From Panorpa germanica (lineage: Eukaryota; Arthropoda; Insecta; Mecoptera; Panorpidae): a stretch of DNA of 64,000 nucleotides. Below, piece after piece: positions 60,089-64,000 of the stretch (position 1 is the first letter of the stretch; each line of letters starts with the position of its first letter). The stretch covers positions 10,726,001-10,790,000 of the forward strand of contig OY783214.1 in assembly GCA_963678705.1 (NCBI GenBank). Reading direction: 5' to 3'. Position numbers and translations under genes: made by a program. The notes beneath the pieces are model-generated. The model saw only the letters and a program-made list of their open reading frames with translations, was not told the DNA's origin and did not search any database.

Positions 60089-62342
60089 ATGAAACTAGAA
60101 AATATCACGTTTAAACAAACAATACAAATCACAAAACTGGCGGCTTCGTCAATTGGAATACTAGTCTACACCAGAGGAACCGAGATTTCATCTTTTAAAA
60201 AAATAATCACGAAACTGTATTACCGATTTTGTTTCTACTTTTTGTTTATTTGCTTAGTTGGTGAAATCGTAGAATTATGTGCATTGTTCAGTGTTAACTT
60301 CTTGGCCGTGACTAACGTTCTGCCTTGCATCTGCTATGTCATGATTAGCCTGTGTAAATTTGCGTCGATGGCTGCTAACGTAGAGAAATCTGAGAAGTTA
60401 CTCCACGAACTGGAAGACCTTTGGCCAACAGAAGAACTCGAAGCATCAGAAGTTGAAATGATCACAGAAAACATGGGCAAAGGAAATCAAGCCCAAATAT
60501 CTTTCACTATCCTAACAGTCATTTTTGGATTCACTTTTGATATCTCATCCATCGTTGTGTTGGTCATACAGTACATCCAGACTGGGGAAGTGGTTAAAAC
60601 GCTGCCATATTTGATCTATATGCCTTGGGACTACACTGGAACCTACTCGTATTTGTTGTCGTATCTGATTAACCTGATTTCATCAACAATTGCCTACGCA
60701 GGTTTTATTGCTTCAGACACGTTCTTTGTTGCTAGCATTTTTCACATCTGCACGCAGTTTAAACTTCTGAGATTCCGGATCTTATGCATCGTCGAAGGAT
60801 CGCTTCCTGCAGATCTCTACGCTAATCTGGATATCAACCACAGCTTTCATGACGATATGTATGAAGCTTTGATTGTTTGCATCAAAAGACATTCGGAGCT
60901 GATCACGTAAGATGATGAACATTCTTATTCATTTATTTTTAGTTGCATGTCTGACTTATTTAGAAAGTTAAGTTTAACAGCTTTTTACAATTTATTTAAG
61001 ATTGTCACATACGCTGGAAGAAATTTTCTCGGTGTCCATCCTTCTTAACTTCATGAACAGCTCCATTATAATCTGCTGCGTTGGCTTCAATTCAACTGTA
61101 AGTTTGAACAAAGTTATTTCAAAGAAAACACAAAAATAAAGCAACCAGCTTAACACATTTCTGTAATATTCAAGTTTAAACATACCAGGACTACGAGCAA
61201 AAAGTCGGCCCGTTAAACACAATTACATGCATTTAATGTTCATCTAACTTAACAAAAGTTACCGTTTACATAAACGATTTTAACTAATATACAACCATTT
61301 TGTGCACTGGCATACTCAAAAACTTCTTATAAACACCTTCTTAAGGATTATACAAGTTTAGGAACTCCCTTTTAGAAGAGTAAAGGTTTTAGAATAACTA
61401 TAAAATAATAAAATAAGACTCTTTTGGATTAAATTAAATAAATGTGTTCAGGTTTTGTGTTTTGCGAATTTTTTAACTGAATAAAACTTATAAATTTGAC
61501 GTGAAAATAAAAGGAAAAGTAATTTATAAAAATACGTAGAAAAATAGCTTTCTATTTTTGCTTGCAGTGTTTTAATCCTACTCTGCTTTCCTAATTAATT
61601 TTACGTGAATACTACTACCAGCATTAATTGAATTTACTTTTTCACATGAATTATAGTTAGTGGAAATTTATACTTTTTAAAATTCAACTATTTTATATTT
61701 TAGGCAGTCACAGGAGTGGATTTAGCCATTTTCATCACATTTCTTGCAATGAGTTTATATCAGATCTACACCTTGTGTTGGGCAGGAAATCAGCTTATTG
61801 ACACTGTAAGTACAGTCATGCTTTATTTTAGACAAGTGCAATGCTTTTCTACAGTAAAAACTTTTGTTCATTATGTAACAAGATGTTTTTTATGTTTGCA
61901 TCATATTGTTATAGTATTCCAACAAACGCTAACTTTAAACTAATTTTAAAAAATGTGTTCTGATGCACTAGTGAACTTGGGCTAATATATTTAAGTCTCT
62001 AGGTTAATAAAATATTAAATATGTTAAATATTTCAGAGCACTAAAATTGCCGACGCCGCATACAACTCGTCCTGGTATCTCACAGACAGAAGATTTCGCC
62101 AGCTGATCCATATTATCATTCTCCGAGCGCAGAAACCACAAGTTGTGACCGCACTTCGCTTCTCTGTCTTATCATTCAAAAGTTTCTCTGCGGTAAGTTT
62201 TCTGATATATATATTTCGTTTGGTTCGATACCCAGGCTTTATTATATCAACCGTAACATATACCACTTTGTATACTTTACAGATCTTGAAATCATCTTAC
62301 TCATACTTCACCCTGCTCCAGACATCCTACTACGATAAGTAA
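60089..62342 (+). CDS. Odorant receptor K (410 aa, 5 exons)
   Basis: Exons 60089-60906, 61001-61097, 61704-61805, 62037-62192 and 62283-62342. Starts MKLENITFKQTIQITK. LEDLWPTEEL lies near residue 110, and the loop before TM4 is YLIYMPWDYTGTYSYLLSYL, with Tyr for the first Thr of WDTTG and Leu for the Pro of SYPL. ASDTFFVASIFHICTQFKLL follows. Exon 1 ends VCIKRHSELIT, and the split codon encodes Thr. Exon 2 has LSHTLEEIFSVSILLNF and ICCVGFNST; exon 3 ends CWAGNQLIDT. Exon 4 has IADAAYNSSWYLTDRRFRQL; exon 5 is ILKSSYSYFTLLQTSYYDK. Intron 2 (606 nt) contains a B-type repeat. It is the last receptor in the window; no further copy begins within the remaining 1.6 kb. Confidence 0.95.
61208..61468 (+). 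repeat. B-type dispersed repeat in intron 2 of receptor K
   Basis: Starts GCCCGTTAAACACAATTACA, continues TTAACAAAAGTTACCG, and ends GTTCAGGTTTTGTGTTTTGC. Both ends correspond to the copy at 53733, with a shorter interior. Confidence 0.6.
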
Positions 62343-63274
62343 AACATCTAGCTTCTTAGAGAATCGACATCTTAACTCGCTCATTCAACCACTGACTACG
62401 CTACTAGTGCACAGCACTAATTAAATTTTATTTTTATAGAATTTTTCACATCAAATAATAATACACTTAAATTATTTTCATAGATATTTTTCTATTAGTT
62501 CAACAATCATTCTAAGGGTCAAGTAAAATCAAGGGTCGACTAATTTTTCTGAGTATTTCACAAAAACTTTTGTAAAATTTTACAGAATCCAAACTTAAAG
62601 ATTCAAAATATTTAAGTTTATTGAATCTGCTGATATAAAGTATGCAGTAATAAATAGAAAAAGATTATACTATATACGGCACACAGAAATGAATCAGTAG
62701 AGTCTATGAAAGAATACGTTAAAATTACGTTAATAATACGTTATTTATATGTGTATTATCTTAGCCTAAAATGCAAACTTTTACCCAATATGGGGTGTTT
62801 TATCTTAGCCGACCCGTATCCTAAATCGACGCAAACAAATTATTTTTCAAATAGAATATATTGTAGTTAAGAATAGATATTTTTCTAAAACAGAAATATA
62901 TATAGAGTTTAACGCACTAAGTATTTTTATAAATAATTTGAAAATTATGTGACGTGTAGATGATATTAAAATAGGTCGTAATTCTGAATTGCGCATTTTG
63001 TGAATTTTCAGCGCTTTTATGTAAAGTGAATTAATATTATTTTAATTTGATTTAGCATATATATTTGGTATAAGACTTTTAATTGTACACCGGTTTTTTA
63101 GTTCCTAATCAATTCACAAAAATTCTAGTTTTGTCAAAGATAAATTAAGTTATTTTGCTTGGGAGAGCTGAGAAAGAAAAGCATTAACCAATGTTTATAT
63201 TAAAGCTCAGCGAACGATTCATTTCACTCTACGCAACAGCACTAGAAACTGCAAATCGGAGTTACCATAAGTAC

Positions 63275-63292
63275 TAACACACACACACACAC
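63275..63292 (+). repeat. (AC)n microsatellite
   Basis: About nine AC units. Confidence 0.9.
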
Positions 63293-63943
63293 AAATTAAT
63301 TTAGATAATGTAATGGTTCCTCATAAATAAAAATTGAAAATATATATTTGCTTAATTATTATTCTGAGAAGTAAAAGGATAATTTTAAATAACGAATAAA
63401 AACTTTCAGAAGTAATTATAAAAATATTGAAACAAAACACAAAATTCATTTTAAACTGCAACTGCATTCCTATTGGAAAATTTCATTTGCCAAGCAAAAA
63501 ATTGTCACTGGTTAGAATTAAAGTTGAAAGTAGAAATTTCAGTTAAAAGAATTAAAGTATAGAAACATGTAATTCAAAGATGACAGTATTTTGGCTGCGA
63601 TCAAAATTAAAATTTAAAGACAACAGAAAACTTTAAAATTATTTTTTTACAACAGAATGTAATCTACATTTAAAAAACTAAAGCCAAGGAGCTTCAGTCA
63701 TGATCCTGCGCAACTAGTCACATATGTATAAATTGAAAAAAATTGCATAAAACTGTACCCAATTATTTAAAGTAAATTATATAATTATTACACTTGCATT
63801 CATTGTTTAATTTAAAAAAGAACTTTTTAATTATTTCATTTTATTTCTTTTAAAACTTCATTTTTTCTAACCGTACTGGGTAATTACGCTAACTTTTATT
63901 CATTTCATGTCTCTCTATTAGTTCTCTTACACTTCTCTACCAG

Positions 63944-64000
63944 TAATATTAATTATTATTATTAATAATAATAATAATATTAATAATATTATTATTATAA
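63944..64000 (+). repeat. Palindromic (ATT/AAT)n tract
   Basis: Alternating runs of ATT and AAT trinucleotides that can fold on themselves; cut by the window end. Confidence 0.8.

Larger units (their letters stand above)
62343..64000. other. 3' flank of receptor K
   Basis: AT-rich with no gene seen. It holds an (AC)n run at 63275-63292 and a palindromic ATT/AAT stretch at the window end. No CTATTTAA promoter of the array type occurs here. Confidence 0.6.

Noticed and set aside
1..64000. CRISPR array or prokaryotic operon
   Set aside because: No regularly spaced direct repeats, and the genes have spliceosomal introns. The regular element in the window is the receptor unit itself.

Overview
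The window is AT-rich, intron-containing animal DNA. All recognisable genes belong to one family, insect odorant receptors (7tm_6 type), so the source is an insect nuclear genome. I could not assign the order from sequence alone. There are no prokaryotic, rRNA, tRNA or CRISPR features.

Layout: thirteen receptor loci lie head-to-tail on the + strand. They are labelled here A (5' end cut by the window edge), psi-1, B, C, D, E, F, G, H, psi-2, I, J and K. Ten (B to K) are complete and open over five exons. A retains exons 2-5. psi-1 (7379-8818) and psi-2 (46230-46996) are diverged or decayed copies. Every intact gene has the same plan: a large exon 1 of 803-818 nt ending in phase 2, then exons of 97, 102, 156 and 60-66 nt, giving 405-411 residues. 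Exon 1 carries the N-terminus, predicted TM1-TM4, an LxxLWP motif near residue 110 and an xECxKRHSELI end. Exon 2 carries TM5, exon 3 TM6, exon 4 the DAAYNSSWYL(T/M)DKKYRQLI segment, and exon 4/5 TM7 with the SYSYFTLL signature. Receptors of this family act in sensory-neuron dendrite membranes as ligand-gated cation channels together with the co-receptor Orco. Orco is not in this window.

By sequence the copies form blocks along the array: C-D-E, F-G and H-I-J-K, with B on its own. This is the pattern left by successive local duplication. Each locus (checked for all except A) has a similar core promoter 70-130 bp before its ATG: a CACTAC-like box, CTATTTAA, often GCATG, then a TTAGT/TCAGT initiator. 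About 0.5-1.5 kb upstream of most genes there are two further short conserved blocks (called U1 and U2 here).

Intergenic spacers are mostly 1.7-3.4 kb. They and the long introns are filled with short non-autonomous transposon-like repeats: several foldback or inverted-repeat elements, and two recurrent families (A-type beginning CCCAGGTAGAAAA, B-type beginning CCCGCTAAACACA). Introns are either close to minimal (about 63-140 nt) or several hundred nt long, and most long ones contain such insertions.
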